64,000 bases of DNA from Nocardioides marmorisolisilvae (GTDB taxonomy: Bacteria > Actinomycetota > Actinomycetes > Propionibacteriales > Nocardioidaceae), in contig NZ_CP134227.1 in the NCBI RefSeq assembly GCF_031656915.1, positions 1,984,001 to 2,048,000 of the forward strand, given 5' to 3'. Shown here one piece after another: positions 47,571 to 57,074 of this stretch. Position 1 is the first letter of the stretch; the number at the start of each line of letters is the position of its first letter. Under the pieces are notes generated by a model that was given only the letters and a program-made list of their open reading frames with translations, had not been told where the DNA came from and searched no databases. The position numbers were made by a program, and so were the translations under genes.

Positions 47571-48188
47571 TCAGCGGATCTCGGCACCCAAGGCGAGATC
47601 GAAGCCGGCGCCGTTGCGGGCCAGGCCCATCAGCAGGATCCCGGCCCACTCAAGGACATGAGTCATCTCGGGCCCACCAGCGTCGAGGGGCCGCAGGTCC
47701 AAGCTCTGCAGAAACGCCGCAACACGTGACCTCGCCTCGGCGCTACCGCCTGCGAAGAGTGCGTCCAGGGGCACATCTTGAGCAAGGACGTGGCCGAAGA
47801 TCGAGTTCAGCGCCTTCACGACCTGTGTTCCCTCCGGCGCGGCGGCGGCGAGCTGTTGGGACACCGAGCTGCCTGGGGTCGTCGCGAGGCCGGTGGCGTC
47901 GGCGTTGAACGGGTTGGTGATGTCGATGAGGATCTTGCCGGCGAGCGCATCGCCGTAGTGGGTGACCACGTCAACCGCGCTCGCATAGAGGACGGCGACG
48001 ATGACGATGTCACCCGCCGGCCTTGCGCCGAAGGTGCCGACGGTGGCTCCATTCCCGATCTGCTGGGCAAGGGCCTGAGCCTTCGCGGCGTCACGGCTCA
48101 TGAGCTCAACGGTGTGGCCGTGCTTCGCCGCCCGGGTGCCGATGGCAGTGGCCATGTTGCCCGAGCCGATGATGCTGATGGCGGTCAT
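47571..48188 (-). CDS. NAD(P)-binding F420 reductase-like protein
   Basis: A 205-residue Rossmann protein of the NADPH-dependent F420 reductase/pyrroline-5-carboxylate reductase-like group. The dinucleotide loop is IIGSGNMATAIG near the N-terminus, followed by VELMSRDAAKA, and the family segment DITNPFN lies mid-chain. ATG 48188 is preceded by GAAGGGA. Substrate not determinable. It is divergent from a TetR regulator with two tandem palindromes in the gap, so that regulator probably controls it. Confidence 0.85.
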   Translation of the reverse strand: MTAISIIGSGNMATAIGTRAAKHGHTVELMSRDAAKAQALAQQIGNGATVGTFGARPAGDIVIVAVLYASAVDVVTHYGDALAGKILIDITNPFNADATGLATTPGSSVSQQLAAAAPEGTQVVKALNSIFGHVLAQDVPLDALFAGGSAEARSRVAAFLQSLDLRPLDAGGPEMTHVLEWAGILLMGLARNGAGFDLALGAEIR

Positions 48189-48260
48189 GATGAAGGTCCC
48201 TTCGTGGTGGCCGGGTGAGGGCCTAGGTGAGGCACTCTCCGGTCGTGGCGTCATCCATAA

Positions 48261-48300
48261 CCGGAGGGGAGCCTCATATTATTCCGGAGGGGCCCCTCAT
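48261..48300. promoter_or_regulatory. tandem TetR-type operators
   Basis: CCGGAGGGGAGCCTCAT (48261-48277) and CCGGAGGGGCCCCTCAT (48284-48300) are two copies 23 bases apart with internal dyad GAGGGG/CCCCTC, in the divergent gap of 206 bases. The spacing of roughly two helical turns suits two dimers on one DNA face. Confidence 0.65.
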
Positions 48301-48394
48301 GTGGCAGAGGAACTCTCGAGCCCCGCGCCTGCAGCGACCCGTGAGCGGCGCCAGAAACGGAGGCCGCCCTCATCATCGTCGGTAGGCTGACGAC

Positions 48395-49051
48395 GTGGGC
48401 GATGTCGAGCAGATGCGTAGGCCCCTGCGCCGCGATGCCCGGGAGCGCCGCGACAAGCTCATCGATGCGGCCCAGCTCGAGTTCGCCGCGCGCGGTGTGG
48501 ATGCCTCCTTGGAGAAGATCGCACGTGATGCCGGCGTCGCCATCGGCACGCTGTATCGCCACTTCCCGACACGCTTGGACCTGCTCATGGCCGCCTTCGA
48601 GCCGCGGCTCCAGGAGTTTCTGGACGGAGCCAACAAGGCGCTGGAGATGGCCGATCCGTGGGAAGGGTTCGTCTGCTACCTGGAGAACCTGTTCGCGGTG
48701 CAGGCAGGTGACCGAGGCTTCAACGACTTCCTCTCCCGCCGGTTTCCTGGCAACGCCGAGACCGAACACATCCACGACCGCGTCTGCCAACAGATCGAGG
48801 ACGTGCTCACCCGAGCCCAAGAGGCCGGCGAGGCCCGCCTCGACATCACCCAGGCCGACATCGTCAATCTGATCTGGTCCAACGGCCGGATCATCGACGC
48901 CACCAGCGCCACGGCGCCCACGGCCTGGCGACGTCAGCTCTACCTCATGCTCGACGCCTACCGGGCTGAGCGGGCACATCAGATCCCCGAACCGCCGATG
49001 ACGGACGAGCAGCTCTACGACGCCATGGTCCATCTCAGCGAGGCGAAGTAA
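48395..49051 (+). CDS. TetR-family transcriptional regulator
   Basis: A 218-residue repressor. The N-terminal HTH is RDKLIDAAQLEFAARGVDASLEKIARDAGVAIGTLYRHFPTRLDLL (about 19-64). The C-terminal ligand domain is acidic and Trp/Phe-containing, and the ligand cannot be inferred. GTG 48395 is used; ATG 48412 is also possible. Likely target is the divergent F420 reductase-like gene through the tandem palindromes. Confidence 0.9.
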   Translation: MGDVEQMRRPLRRDARERRDKLIDAAQLEFAARGVDASLEKIARDAGVAIGTLYRHFPTRLDLLMAAFEPRLQEFLDGANKALEMADPWEGFVCYLENLFAVQAGDRGFNDFLSRRFPGNAETEHIHDRVCQQIEDVLTRAQEAGEARLDITQADIVNLIWSNGRIIDATSATAPTAWRRQLYLMLDAYRAERAHQIPEPPMTDEQLYDAMVHLSEAK

Positions 49052-49103
49052 GGCTCAGGCCACACGTGCGACATGCGGAGACTCGACTCCACCAGTCCAC
49101 CGG

Positions 49104-49475
49104 TCAACCACCGCCGGTGCGGACCTGCGCAACCAACCGCGCCGGCGCCTGCAGGCAGTAAGAATCGGTGAGCAGCTCGGCGAGCTCCTCCCAGTCCGTG
49201 CTCGTGTCGAGGATCAAACCGACCACATTGCCGCCCCAGCCGGCCTTGAAGTACGGCGGGCCCAGGTGCCGGAACGCCATCACCTCGTCGGGCTCGGCAC
49301 GGAACACGATCCGGAACAGCTGGTCCTCACCGCCGAACGCGTGCGCCACCGTGGACCTGGCCACGCGCCAGCGCACACCGACCCAGGCGTCTTCCTCATG
49401 GACCTCCGGGAACGCCTCGAGCAGGCCGCGGAGGCGACGGACCCACTCCACCGGGACGTCGGGGCGCTGCGTCAT
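49104..49475 (-). CDS. MmcQ/YjbR-family protein
   Basis: A 123-residue protein of the MmcQ/YjbR fold. Visible features are FPEVHEEDAWVGVRWRVARSTVAHAFGG, PDEVMAFRHLGPPYFKAGWGGNVVGLILDTSTDWEELAELLTDSY and a basic C-terminus. The family is described as double-wing DNA-binding-like, but its role is not established. It stands alone between the TetR gene and the small membrane protein. Confidence 0.8.
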   Translation of the reverse strand: MTQRPDVPVEWVRRLRGLLEAFPEVHEEDAWVGVRWRVARSTVAHAFGGEDQLFRIVFRAEPDEVMAFRHLGPPYFKAGWGGNVVGLILDTSTDWEELAELLTDSYCLQAPARLVAQVRTGGG

Positions 49476-49518
49476 TGCAGCAGTCTGCCCCCGGGCACCG
49501 ACAACGACGAGGCCGACC

Positions 49519-49752
49519 TCAGATCGTCGTACGGCGGGGCCTCTTGTCCGAGGGGTCGTACTTGCCCTCGTCCTCGGCCCTCTGCGCCTTCTTGAGCTGC
49601 TTGCTCAGGCTCCACCCGAGAAAGGCGACCGCGAGAGCAAGTCCGATGAAGAGGGCGAACGCGCCCCAGCCAGCCTTCACGTCGTTGGGCTTGGGGGTCT
49701 TGTCGACCAGGCCGATCAACAACAGGGCGAACTGTGCGTACATGTCACCCAT
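49519..49752 (-). CDS. small single-pass membrane protein
   Basis: A 77-residue protein with one long hydrophobic helix (about 28-48) and a charged C-terminal tail (KQLKKAQRAEDEGKYDPSDKRPRR). The start is ATG 49752 or ATG 49743. It follows mca by only four bases on the same strand and is often found next to mca in related actinobacteria. Function unknown. Confidence 0.7.
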   Translation of the reverse strand: MGDMYAQFALLLIGLVDKTPKPNDVKAGWGAFALFIGLALAVAFLGWSLSKQLKKAQRAEDEGKYDPSDKRPRRTTI

Positions 49753-49756
49753 TGTC

Positions 49757-50641
49757 TCAGGTTTCCAGCTCGGCGTGACCCCGGATCCCCGCAAACAGGT
49801 CGTTCTCGGGAATCTGGGTCTCGACCAACGAGCGGGCGAGTTCGAAGTCCTCGGTCGGCCAGACCTGCTGCTGGAGCTCGCGGGGTACGGCGAACCAGTG
49901 CCCGTCGGGGTCGATCTGGGTGGCGTGGGCCAGCAGGGCCTGGTCTCGGACACCGAAGTAGTCGGCACAGGGCACCCGCGTGGTGATCCGGGCGTCGTGG
50001 GCCGGGTCGGGCTTCCAGTCCTTGAGCCGTTCGGCCCACGGCGACTCCAGGCCGTGCTCGAGCATCGCGTCGTGCAGCGCCTGGGTCCGCGGCCGGTTGA
50101 AGCCGTGGTGGTAGTAGAGCTTCAGCGGCTGCCACGGCTCGCCCGCATCGGGATAGCGGGCGGAATCGCCGGCCGCCTCGAAGGCGGCCACGGTCACCCG
50201 ATGGCACTGCACATGATCGGGGTGCGGGTAGCCGCCGTTCTCGTCGTACGTCGTCACCACGTGCGGCCGGAACGCCCGCATCAACCGCACCAGGGGCGCT
50301 GCTGCCTCCTCCACCGGCACCAGCGCGAAGCAGCCCTCGGGTGGCGGCGGCAGCGGATCACCCTCCGGCCAGCCCGAGTCGACGAAGCCGAGCCAGTCCT
50401 GGCGCACGCCGAGGATGTCGCGGGCCCGCTCCATCTCCTGGCGCCGGATCTCGCTGATGTTCGCGAGCACGTCGGGCCGGTCCATCTTGGGATTGAGGAT
50501 CGAGCCGCGCTCCCCGCCGGTGCAGGTGACCACGTGGACGTCGACCCCCTGGGCGACGTACATCGCCGTCGAAGCGGCTCCCTTGCTGGACTCGTCGTCC
50601 GGGTGCGCGTGCACGTGCATCAGGCGGAGCATGGGGGCCAT
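49757..50641 (-). CDS. mca: mycothiol S-conjugate amidase
   Basis: A 294-residue zinc amidase that cleaves mycothiol S-conjugates to a mercapturic acid and GlcN-Ins, completing detoxification of electrophiles. The zinc-binding AHPDDE is at residues 12-17, followed by SSKGA, and the downstream [13 protein letters not shown] carries further metal ligands. The length matches Mca rather than the shorter MshB. The PEG-like stretch [10 protein letters not shown] is typical of Mca. Presence of Mca places the host among mycothiol-producing actinobacteria. Confidence 0.92.
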   Translation of the reverse strand: MAPMLRLMHVHAHPDDESSKGAASTAMYVAQGVDVHVVTCTGGERGSILNPKMDRPDVLANISEIRRQEMERARDILGVRQDWLGFVDSGWPEGDPLPPPPEGCFALVPVEEAAAPLVRLMRAFRPHVVTTYDENGGYPHPDHVQCHRVTVAAFEAAGDSARYPDAGEPWQPLKLYYHHGFNRPRTQALHDAMLEHGLESPWAERLKDWKPDPAHDARITTRVPCADYFGVRDQALLAHATQIDPDGHWFAVPRELQQQVWPTEDFELARSLVETQIPENDLFAGIRGHAELET

Positions 50642-50675
50642 CCTAGGGTCCGGGCCGCAGCCCTAGAGTTGCAGC

Positions 50676-51077
50676 GTGACGGACCTGATGAGCGACCGGT
50701 ACGGCCATGGCCGGGTGAAGCGTTGGCCCGTCGTCTTCGGGGCTGTGCTGGGGCTGGCCGGGCTCGGCTGGCTGGTCTGGGCGGTCTGGGGGCAGAGCAC
50801 CCCGGAGGTCACCTCCGAGGCGGTGTCCTTCGCCGTACCTGACGCTCATCACGCGCGGGCGACCATCAACGTGCACCTCGCCAACAGTGACGTCCGGGCC
50901 ACCTGCCTGCTCCGTGCGACCGCGTTCGACCACACGATCGTCGGCGAGCTGCACTTCCGCGTGCCGAGCGATCGAGGCACGGACTTCAAGGTCACCAAGA
51001 CGCTGCGAACCGAACGGCGGGCGACTACCGTGGAGTCGATCGGATGCACGGCACCCGGGCAGCGTCACCCACGCTGA
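50676..51077 (+). CDS. DUF4307 membrane protein
   Basis: A 133-residue protein with one membrane helix (about 18-38) and an extracytoplasmic Ig-like beta domain, matching DUF4307. It is divergent from mca by 34 bases and lies upstream of greA. A final Cys (IGCTAPG) may pair with Cys near residue 76. Function unknown. Confidence 0.78.
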   Translation: MTDLMSDRYGHGRVKRWPVVFGAVLGLAGLGWLVWAVWGQSTPEVTSEAVSFAVPDAHHARATINVHLANSDVRATCLLRATAFDHTIVGELHFRVPSDRGTDFKVTKTLRTERRATTVESIGCTAPGQRHPR

Positions 51078-51103
51078 TTTGGGTACCGGCCTGTCCCGGT
51101 TGC

Positions 51104-51109
51104 TAGACT
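51104..51109 (+). promoter_or_regulatory. -10 element of the greA promoter
   Basis: TAGACT, with a possible -35 TTGGGT at 51079-51084 (spacing 19). It lies about 77 bases before the greA ATG, so a leader of about 70 bases is expected. Assigned by pattern only. Confidence 0.45.
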
Positions 51110-51185
51110 TGTCCACTTGCCCGTCCGGCTGGTCGAGACCTCCCACCGGATCAAGGAACCCCCCCGTACCACAGGAGTTGCGCAC

Positions 51186-51683
51186 ATGACTCAGCACACC
51201 GGGTCCGAGAAGATCTGGCTCACCCAGGCGAAGTACGACGAGCTCAAGGCCGAACTCGAGCACCTGCAGGGGCCTGGTCGCGCGGCCATCGTCCAGCGCG
51301 TGAGCGATGCCCGGGACGAGGGTGACCTGAAGGAGAACGGCGGCTACCACGCCGCGCGCGAGGAGCTCGGCAAGTGCGACGGCCGGATCGTGCAGCTCAA
51401 GGACATCCTCACCCGCGCCGAGGTCGGCGAGACGCCGCCCGACGACGGTGTGGTCGAGCCCGGCATGAAGGTGACCTACCGCTTCGCCGGCGACGACGAC
51501 GAGGAGACCTTCCTGCTCGGTGCCCGGGAGATGGGCGGCGAGGACATCGAGGTGTTCTCTCCCCAGTCCCCGCTCGGCTCGGCGATCATGGGTGCCACGG
51601 TCGGCGACACCGTCGAGTACGAGGCCCCCAATGGCAAGACCCTCAAGGTCGAGATCGTCAACGCGGTGCCGTACAGCGACTGA
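51186..51683 (+). CDS. greA: transcription elongation factor GreA
   Basis: Stimulates RNA polymerase transcript cleavage to rescue arrested complexes. The 165-residue protein has the N-terminal coiled coil with DARDEGDLKENGGYHAAREE, whose acidic tip residues are catalytic, and a C-terminal FKBP-like domain ending in SPLGSAIMGATVGDTVEYEAPNG. ATG 51186 has an AGGAG Shine-Dalgarno; the frame is open upstream from 51117. Confidence 0.95.
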   Translation: MTQHTGSEKIWLTQAKYDELKAELEHLQGPGRAAIVQRVSDARDEGDLKENGGYHAAREELGKCDGRIVQLKDILTRAEVGETPPDDGVVEPGMKVTYRFAGDDDEETFLLGAREMGGEDIEVFSPQSPLGSAIMGATVGDTVEYEAPNGKTLKVEIVNAVPYSD

Positions 51684-51722
51684 GCGACGGCTCGTCGCCC
51701 ACTTCCCACAGCAAGGTCACTC

Positions 51723-51748
51723 TTCACACACCGACTCTCCTGTGTGAA
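51723..51748. terminator. bidirectional stem-loop between greA and threonine deaminase
   Basis: TTCACACA-CCGACTCTCC-TGTGTGAA is a perfect 8-bp stem with a 10-base loop between convergent genes. AT-rich arms and no U-run make it atypical, but the location fits a shared terminator. Confidence 0.5.
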
Positions 51749-51779
51749 CAGCACCGTTGGGTTCTGAACCTGGGAAAGG

Positions 51780-53000
51780 TCAGCCCGGCTGCTCGACGCG
51801 GTAGCCGTGCTCGCGGAGGCGGGCGACGACGGTCTCGGCGTGGTCGGTGCCGCGGGTCTCGAGCTGCAGCAGCACCTCGACCTCGTCGACGCTGAGGGTG
51901 GTCGAGAGCCGTTCGTGGACCACCTCGAGGACGTTCGCGCCGGCGTCCGCCAGCTCGACGAGGAGCCGGGCAAGCCCACCTGGACGGTCGGGAATGCGCA
52001 CGCGCAGCTGCAGGTAGCGGCCGGCCGAGGCCATGCCGTGCCGGATCAGCTTGCCCAGCAGCAGCGGGTCCACGTTGCCGCCGGAGAGGACGGCGACGGC
52101 GGGCAGTCGCAGCGTGGCCGCATGGTCGAGTACGGCGGCCACGGCGACGGCGCCCGCGGGCTCGACCACGAGCTTGGCACGCTCGAGGAGCAGCACCAGC
52201 GCCCGTGAGATGGACTCCTCCGAGACCGTCACCACCTCATCGACGTACTCTGCGATCGAGCGGAACGGCACCTCGCCGGGCCGGCCGACCGCGATCCCGT
52301 CGGCCATGGTGTTCATCGTGGCCAGCGCGACCGGATGGCCCTGCGCCAGTGAGGCGGGGTACGCCGCTGCCTGCTCGGCCTGGACGCCCACCACGCGGAC
52401 GTCTGGCCGCAGCTCCTTGACCGCGGTGGCGATCCCGGCGATCAGGCCACCTCCGCCGGTTGGGACCAGCACGGTCGCGGCCTGCGGGGCCTGCTCGATG
52501 ATCTCCAGTCCGCAGGTGCCCTGGCCGGCGACGATGTCCGGGTGGTCGAAGGGATGGATCAGCACCGCTCCGGTGCGGTCGGCGAAGGCCAGCGCCTCGA
52601 CGAGCGCCTCGTCGATGGTGGAGCCGTGGAAGACGACCTCGGCGCCGTACCCGCGGGTCGCGTTCAGCTTCGGGATCGGCGCGCCGTCGGGCATGAACAC
52701 GGTCGCGCTGATGCCGAGCATCTGCGCCGCCAGCGCGACCCCCTGGGCGTGGTTGCCCGCGGAGGCGGCGACCACACCGCGGGCCCGCTCGTCCTCGGTG
52801 AGCCGCGACATCCGCGTGTAGGCACCGCGGATCTTGAACGACCCGGTGCGCTGCAGGTTCTCACATTTGAGCTGCACGGTCCCCTTCACGAGGGAGGAGA
52901 GCCACCGTGACTCCTCCATCGGTGTGCGGATCGCGACGCCACCGAGAAGCGTTGCGGCGGACTCGATGTCGGCGAGGGTCACCCGAGGGATCGTGGTCAT
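51780..53000 (-). CDS. threonine ammonia-lyase
   Basis: A PLP-dependent threonine dehydratase converting threonine to 2-oxobutyrate for isoleucine synthesis or catabolism. From ATG 53000 it is 406 residues. The PLP lysine lies in RTGSFKIRGAY, the phosphate-binding loop is GGGGLIAG, and the C-terminal ACT-type domain (RIPDRPGGLARLLVELADAGANVLEVVHER) suggests regulation by amino acids. The short single ACT domain is like the biodegradative/IlvA1-type enzymes of actinobacteria. Confidence 0.92.
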   Translation of the reverse strand: MTTIPRVTLADIESAATLLGGVAIRTPMEESRWLSSLVKGTVQLKCENLQRTGSFKIRGAYTRMSRLTEDERARGVVAASAGNHAQGVALAAQMLGISATVFMPDGAPIPKLNATRGYGAEVVFHGSTIDEALVEALAFADRTGAVLIHPFDHPDIVAGQGTCGLEIIEQAPQAATVLVPTGGGGLIAGIATAVKELRPDVRVVGVQAEQAAAYPASLAQGHPVALATMNTMADGIAVGRPGEVPFRSIAEYVDEVVTVSEESISRALVLLLERAKLVVEPAGAVAVAAVLDHAATLRLPAVAVLSGGNVDPLLLGKLIRHGMASAGRYLQLRVRIPDRPGGLARLLVELADAGANVLEVVHERLSTTLSVDEVEVLLQLETRGTDHAETVVARLREHGYRVEQPG

Positions 53001-53020
53001 GAGGGCAGCGTAGAGCCGGA

Positions 53021-54463
53021 TCACTCCTCGGAGCCGTCGGACCCGCTCCCGGGACGTTCGACGGCCCGTTCGCCGGGATCGCGCTCCGGATCGTCCTCGA
53101 GCGACTCCTCCCCGGCGCTGTCGACCGTGACCGCGTCCAGGCGGTCGTCGGCCAGCGCCGGGTCCGGCCCCGGATCGCCCTCGGCCGCCTCATCCGGCTG
53201 CTCGCCGATGTCGGTCTCCTCGGCGAGGTACTGCACCACCGCGTTCACCGCCGCCACGAACGGCACCGCGATCAGTGCGCCCGGGATGCCCGCGATGATC
53301 ACGCCGGTGGCGATCGCCACGATCACACCCAGCGGGTGGACCGAGACGAAGCGGCCCATCAGGAACGGCTGCAGCACGTGCGCCTCGACCTGCTGGACGA
53401 CGACCACCCCAGCGAGCATCAGCAACGCGGTGATCGGGCCCTTGGCCACCAGCGCCACCAGGACCGCGACCGTCCCGGACAGGGTGGCGCCGATCATCGG
53501 GACGAAGGCGCCCAGGAAGACCAGCACACCGATCGCGCCGAGGAACGGCAACCCGAGCACCAGGGCCCAGATCACGATCCCGATCGCGTCAGTGGCGGCA
53601 ACCAGCACCGTGGCGCGGACGAACTGGGTGAGGGAGCGATGGGCGACCTGGCCCGACGCGTCGGCACGGAGCCTGGCCGCCCTCGGGAACAGCCGCACGA
53701 TCCAGGCCCAGATCACCTTGCCGTCGGCCAGGAAGAAATAGGTCGCGAACAGCACGATGAAGAAGCCGGCGACGATGTGCCCGACCGCCGTACCGATCTC
53801 GGTGACCTTGCCGGCCAGGTGCTTGCCCTCGCGGGAGACCACGTCCTGGGCGTTCTGGATGAAGTCGTTGATCTGGGAGTCGGAGGCGTTCAACGGACCG
53901 GTGCGCAGCCAGTCACGGATCTTCTCCAACCCGTCGACGACCTGGTCGGAGAGGTGCCCGATGCCGGCGCTCACCTGCTGGCCGACGAAGGCGAGGAGCA
54001 GCGCCACCGCGGAGACGCTGATCAGCACGACGATCAGAGAGCCGAGCTTGCGGGGCACGTGGACCCGCTCGAGCCATCGCACCAGCGGGGCCAGCAGCGC
54101 GGCGAGGAACAGCGCCAGGATCAGCGGCAGCACCACCAGGGCGGCGTGCCGCAGCCCCCACAGGATCATCACCAGGGCCACCGTGATCACGATGAACCGC
54201 CATGACCAGGCCGCCGCGAGGTCGACGCCGTACGGAACCTCGGCCCGGGTGAAGTTCGACGCGCCGCCCTCGATCCGCGGCTCGGCCTGGTGCCGCGTCG
54301 AGCGTGCCTCGGCCCATTGCTGGGCCAGCCGCTCGCGCAGCTTCTCCTCGCGTGCCCGCGAGCTGGCGAGCCGCTGCTCAGCCTCGGAGCGCGCCCGGGC
54401 ACTGCGCTGCCGGCGTCGGGCGCGCCAGCCACCGGACAGTGCCGGTCGGGATTCCCTCACCAC
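53021..54463 (-). CDS. AI-2E family transporter
   Basis: A 480-residue membrane protein of the AI-2E/PerM family, with about eight helices. A basic, coiled N-terminal extension (RSEAEQRLASSRAREEKLRERLAQQWAEARS) precedes the first helix pair at about 88-130. The family core (LGAFVPMIGATLSGTVAVLVALVAKGP) is present and the C-terminal tail is acidic. Substrate is not inferable; the family includes exporters and Na+/H+ antiporters. Start GTG 54463 is uncertain. Confidence 0.85.
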   Translation of the reverse strand: MVRESRPALSGGWRARRRQRSARARSEAEQRLASSRAREEKLRERLAQQWAEARSTRHQAEPRIEGGASNFTRAEVPYGVDLAAAWSWRFIVITVALVMILWGLRHAALVVLPLILALFLAALLAPLVRWLERVHVPRKLGSLIVVLISVSAVALLLAFVGQQVSAGIGHLSDQVVDGLEKIRDWLRTGPLNASDSQINDFIQNAQDVVSREGKHLAGKVTEIGTAVGHIVAGFFIVLFATYFFLADGKVIWAWIVRLFPRAARLRADASGQVAHRSLTQFVRATVLVAATDAIGIVIWALVLGLPFLGAIGVLVFLGAFVPMIGATLSGTVAVLVALVAKGPITALLMLAGVVVVQQVEAHVLQPFLMGRFVSVHPLGVIVAIATGVIIAGIPGALIAVPFVAAVNAVVQYLAEETDIGEQPDEAAEGDPGPDPALADDRLDAVTVDSAGEESLEDDPERDPGERAVERPGSGSDGSEE

Positions 54464-54473
54464 GGTGCACAGG

Positions 54474-55829
54474 CTATGCCAGCAGTCGGGCCAGTCCGGC
54501 CGCCGCGGCGGGATGGTCCCCGGCGAGCAGGCCGACCGCGACGAGCAGATGGACCCGGTCGACGACGACCCGTGGCCGCGCGGGCTGTTGCCAGCCGTCC
54601 GTCGACTCGCCGGTCGCCGCTGCCAGGATCGCCGACGCCGTGGCAGCCGAGGCGTTGCGCAACACGCCGCCGGAGCCCACCATCAGGTCGATCTCACGCA
54701 GGTCCTTGCCGCTGCGCTCGACCACGCGGCCGTCGGGGGACATCACCACCCGGGACCGGCCGACGTGCCGGCGTACCGCGAGCACGACCGCCGCTCGGGC
54801 GATCGTCTCCTCGTCGACGCGTTGGGCCTCCGTGGTCGGCAGGAAACCGGGGTCGGCGGTACGTCGCTCCCCCGCGGGCACCAGCATCGGATCGGCCAGC
54901 CCGGCGTCGATCGCGGCGGAGACGGTCGACACCGCGCTCCATCTCATCCCGAGGTCCCCCTCGACCGTGCGCGTCACCGGGGTCACCGCGACGACGTCTC
55001 GGCGCAGCTCAGCGGTCTCGGGATCGAGACGGACCACCGAGTGGACGTCGGTGGTCGCGCCGCCCACGTCCACCACCGCGACGCCAGTGCCCAGGTCGAG
55101 CGCCTCGGCGAGCACCTCGACCCCGGTGAGCACCACGTCCGGCGTCGCTCCGCGGACCATCGACACGAACTCGGGCCGGGCACTGAGCTGCTTGCCGCCG
55201 ATCACGTGCGCCAGGAACATCTCCCGCACGGCGGACCGGGCAGGCTCCGGGTCGAGCTCACCGATGCGCGGCAGCACGTTGCCGGTCAGTACGACGGGCA
55301 GACCGGCGTCGGTCAGCGTCGCGCTGACCTGCTCCCGCGCCGCGGCATTGCCGGCGACCACCACGGGCCCGCGCCAGCTTCCCGCAGCGAGCTCGGCCGC
55401 GTTCTCGAGCAGCGGGGCGGCGTTGCCCCCGTCGGTCCCGCCGGTCAGCAGGACCACATCCGGGCGGGCCTCGGCGGCGAGCTCCTGCCACGACCCGGGC
55501 GGGTGCGGGTGACTGAGCACGCCCACGACGATGCCCCCGCTCGACAGCGCCACTCGACGTCCGGCCTCCGCAGTGACCAGCTCCTCCTGACCGACCACAA
55601 CGATCCGCAGCCCACCACCGGCCGACGAGCAGGCCCGTTGCTCGGCCGCGTCCACGTCGGGGTGGTCGGCACGCAGGGCGGCAACGCAGCCGTCGTACCC
55701 GTCCATCAGATCGGTGTCGATGGTGGTCCGGTGGGTGGCCGTGCCCAGCAGTCCCCCGCCGTCCACGTCGACGAGAAGCGCCTTGGTGAAGGTCGAGCCG
55801 AAGTCGACGCAGAGGACGAGCTCAGCCAC
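54474..55829 (-). CDS. glutamate mutase L (GlmL/MutL-like ATPase)
   Basis: A 451-residue protein of the acetate/sugar kinase-actin fold. VLCVDFGSTFTKALLVD is the phosphate-1 motif, GGTDGG and VDVGGATTDVHSV follow, and GSGGVLRN is near the C-terminus. GlmL is encoded with B12-dependent mutases in other bacteria and may reactivate them, but no mutase gene is visible here. GTG 55829 overlaps the MetB stop by eight bases, so the two are coupled. Confidence 0.8.
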   Translation of the reverse strand: MAELVLCVDFGSTFTKALLVDVDGGGLLGTATHRTTIDTDLMDGYDGCVAALRADHPDVDAAEQRACSSAGGGLRIVVVGQEELVTAEAGRRVALSSGGIVVGVLSHPHPPGSWQELAAEARPDVVLLTGGTDGGNAAPLLENAAELAAGSWRGPVVVAGNAAAREQVSATLTDAGLPVVLTGNVLPRIGELDPEPARSAVREMFLAHVIGGKQLSARPEFVSMVRGATPDVVLTGVEVLAEALDLGTGVAVVDVGGATTDVHSVVRLDPETAELRRDVVAVTPVTRTVEGDLGMRWSAVSTVSAAIDAGLADPMLVPAGERRTADPGFLPTTEAQRVDEETIARAAVVLAVRRHVGRSRVVMSPDGRVVERSGKDLREIDLMVGSGGVLRNASAATASAILAAATGESTDGWQQPARPRVVVDRVHLLVAVGLLAGDHPAAAAGLARLLA

Positions 55830-56988
55830 CCAACGCCCGCTCGAGGTCGGCGAGGAGGTCGTCCGCGGTCTCGATGCCGACACTGAGCCGGATCAGGTCG
55901 GCGGGCACCTCGAGGTCGGTCCCGGCGACCGACGCATGGGTCATCCGGGCCGGATGCTCGATCAGCGACTCGACGCCGCCGAGCGACTCGCCGAGGGTGA
56001 AGACGTCGGCGCGCTCGCAGACCTGGAGCGCCTGGGCCTCGCCGCCGTTGACCCGGAAGGAGACGATCCCGCCGAAGCGCCGCATCTGACGGGCGGCGGT
56101 CTGATGGCCGGGGTGGGTCTCGAGACCGGGGTAGATCACCTGCCCGACCGATGGGTGGGCGCTGAGGAAGTCGACCACCCGCTCGGCGTTGTCGCAGTGC
56201 CGGTCCATCCGCACGCCCAGCGTCTTCAGCCCACGGAGCACCAGCCACGCATCGAACGGACCCGCCACCGCGCCCATCGAGTTCTGGTGGAAGGCGACCT
56301 TCTCGGCCAACTCGAGATCACGGACCACGAGGGCGCCGCCGACCACGTCGGAGTGGCCGCCGCAGTACTTCGTGGTGGAGTGCACCACCACGTCCGCGCC
56401 GAGCGTGAGCGGCTGCTGGAGGTACGGCGAGGCGAAGGTGTTGTCGACCACCAGCAGCGCCCCGGCGTCGTGGGCGGCGGCGGCCAGGGCCTCGATGTCC
56501 CCGATGTTGAGCAGCGGGTTCGTCGGCGTCTCCAGCCAGACGAACCGGGTCGTCCCGGGCCTGATCGCCGCGCGCACCGCGTCGACGTCGGACACCGGCG
56601 CCGAGGAGTGCTCGACGCCCCAGCGCAGGGCCACCTTGTCGAACAGCCGGAAGGTGCCGCCGTACGCGTCATCGGGGATGACCACATGGTCACCGGGCGC
56701 GCAGACGGTGCGGATCAGGGTGTCCTCGGCCGCCAGCCCGGAGGCGAAGGCGAAGGCGCGCTCCCCCTCCTCGAGCGCGGCCAGGTTCCCCTCCAGCGCG
56801 GTGCGGGTCGGGTTGGCCGATCGGCTGTACTCGTAGCCGCCCCGCAGGCCGCCGACACCGTCCTGCTTATAGGTGCTGGTCGCGAAGATGGGCGGGATCA
56901 CCGCCCCCGTGGTGGGGTCGGGCTCGTAGCCGGCATGGATCGCACGCGTCTCGAAGCCGGCCTTGTTCGCCTGTTCCCGGGTGCTCAC
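55822..56988 (-). CDS. metB: cystathionine gamma-synthase
   Basis: A 388-residue PLP enzyme of the transsulfuration family. The PLP lysine is in HSTTKYCGGHSDVVGG (about 206-221), and GGTFRLFDKV and ETPTNPLLNIGDI are typical. MetB condenses O-succinyl or O-acetyl-homoserine with cysteine to cystathionine; cystathionine gamma-lyase is a close relative and cannot be excluded by motif alone. It shares an overlapping junction with the GlmL gene. Confidence 0.9.
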   Translation of the reverse strand: MSTREQANKAGFETRAIHAGYEPDPTTGAVIPPIFATSTYKQDGVGGLRGGYEYSRSANPTRTALEGNLAALEEGERAFAFASGLAAEDTLIRTVCAPGDHVVIPDDAYGGTFRLFDKVALRWGVEHSSAPVSDVDAVRAAIRPGTTRFVWLETPTNPLLNIGDIEALAAAAHDAGALLVVDNTFASPYLQQPLTLGADVVVHSTTKYCGGHSDVVGGALVVRDLELAEKVAFHQNSMGAVAGPFDAWLVLRGLKTLGVRMDRHCDNAERVVDFLSAHPSVGQVIYPGLETHPGHQTAARQMRRFGGIVSFRVNGGEAQALQVCERADVFTLGESLGGVESLIEHPARMTHASVAGTDLEVPADLIRLSVGIETADDLLADLERALGG

Positions 56989-57074
56989 GCGGGGTCGCCG
57001 TTCCCTGGTGCGGAGGACCGCAACGGAGCAGCAGGACGTCGTGGGGTGCTCATGACCCCGACCCTATGCGCCGA

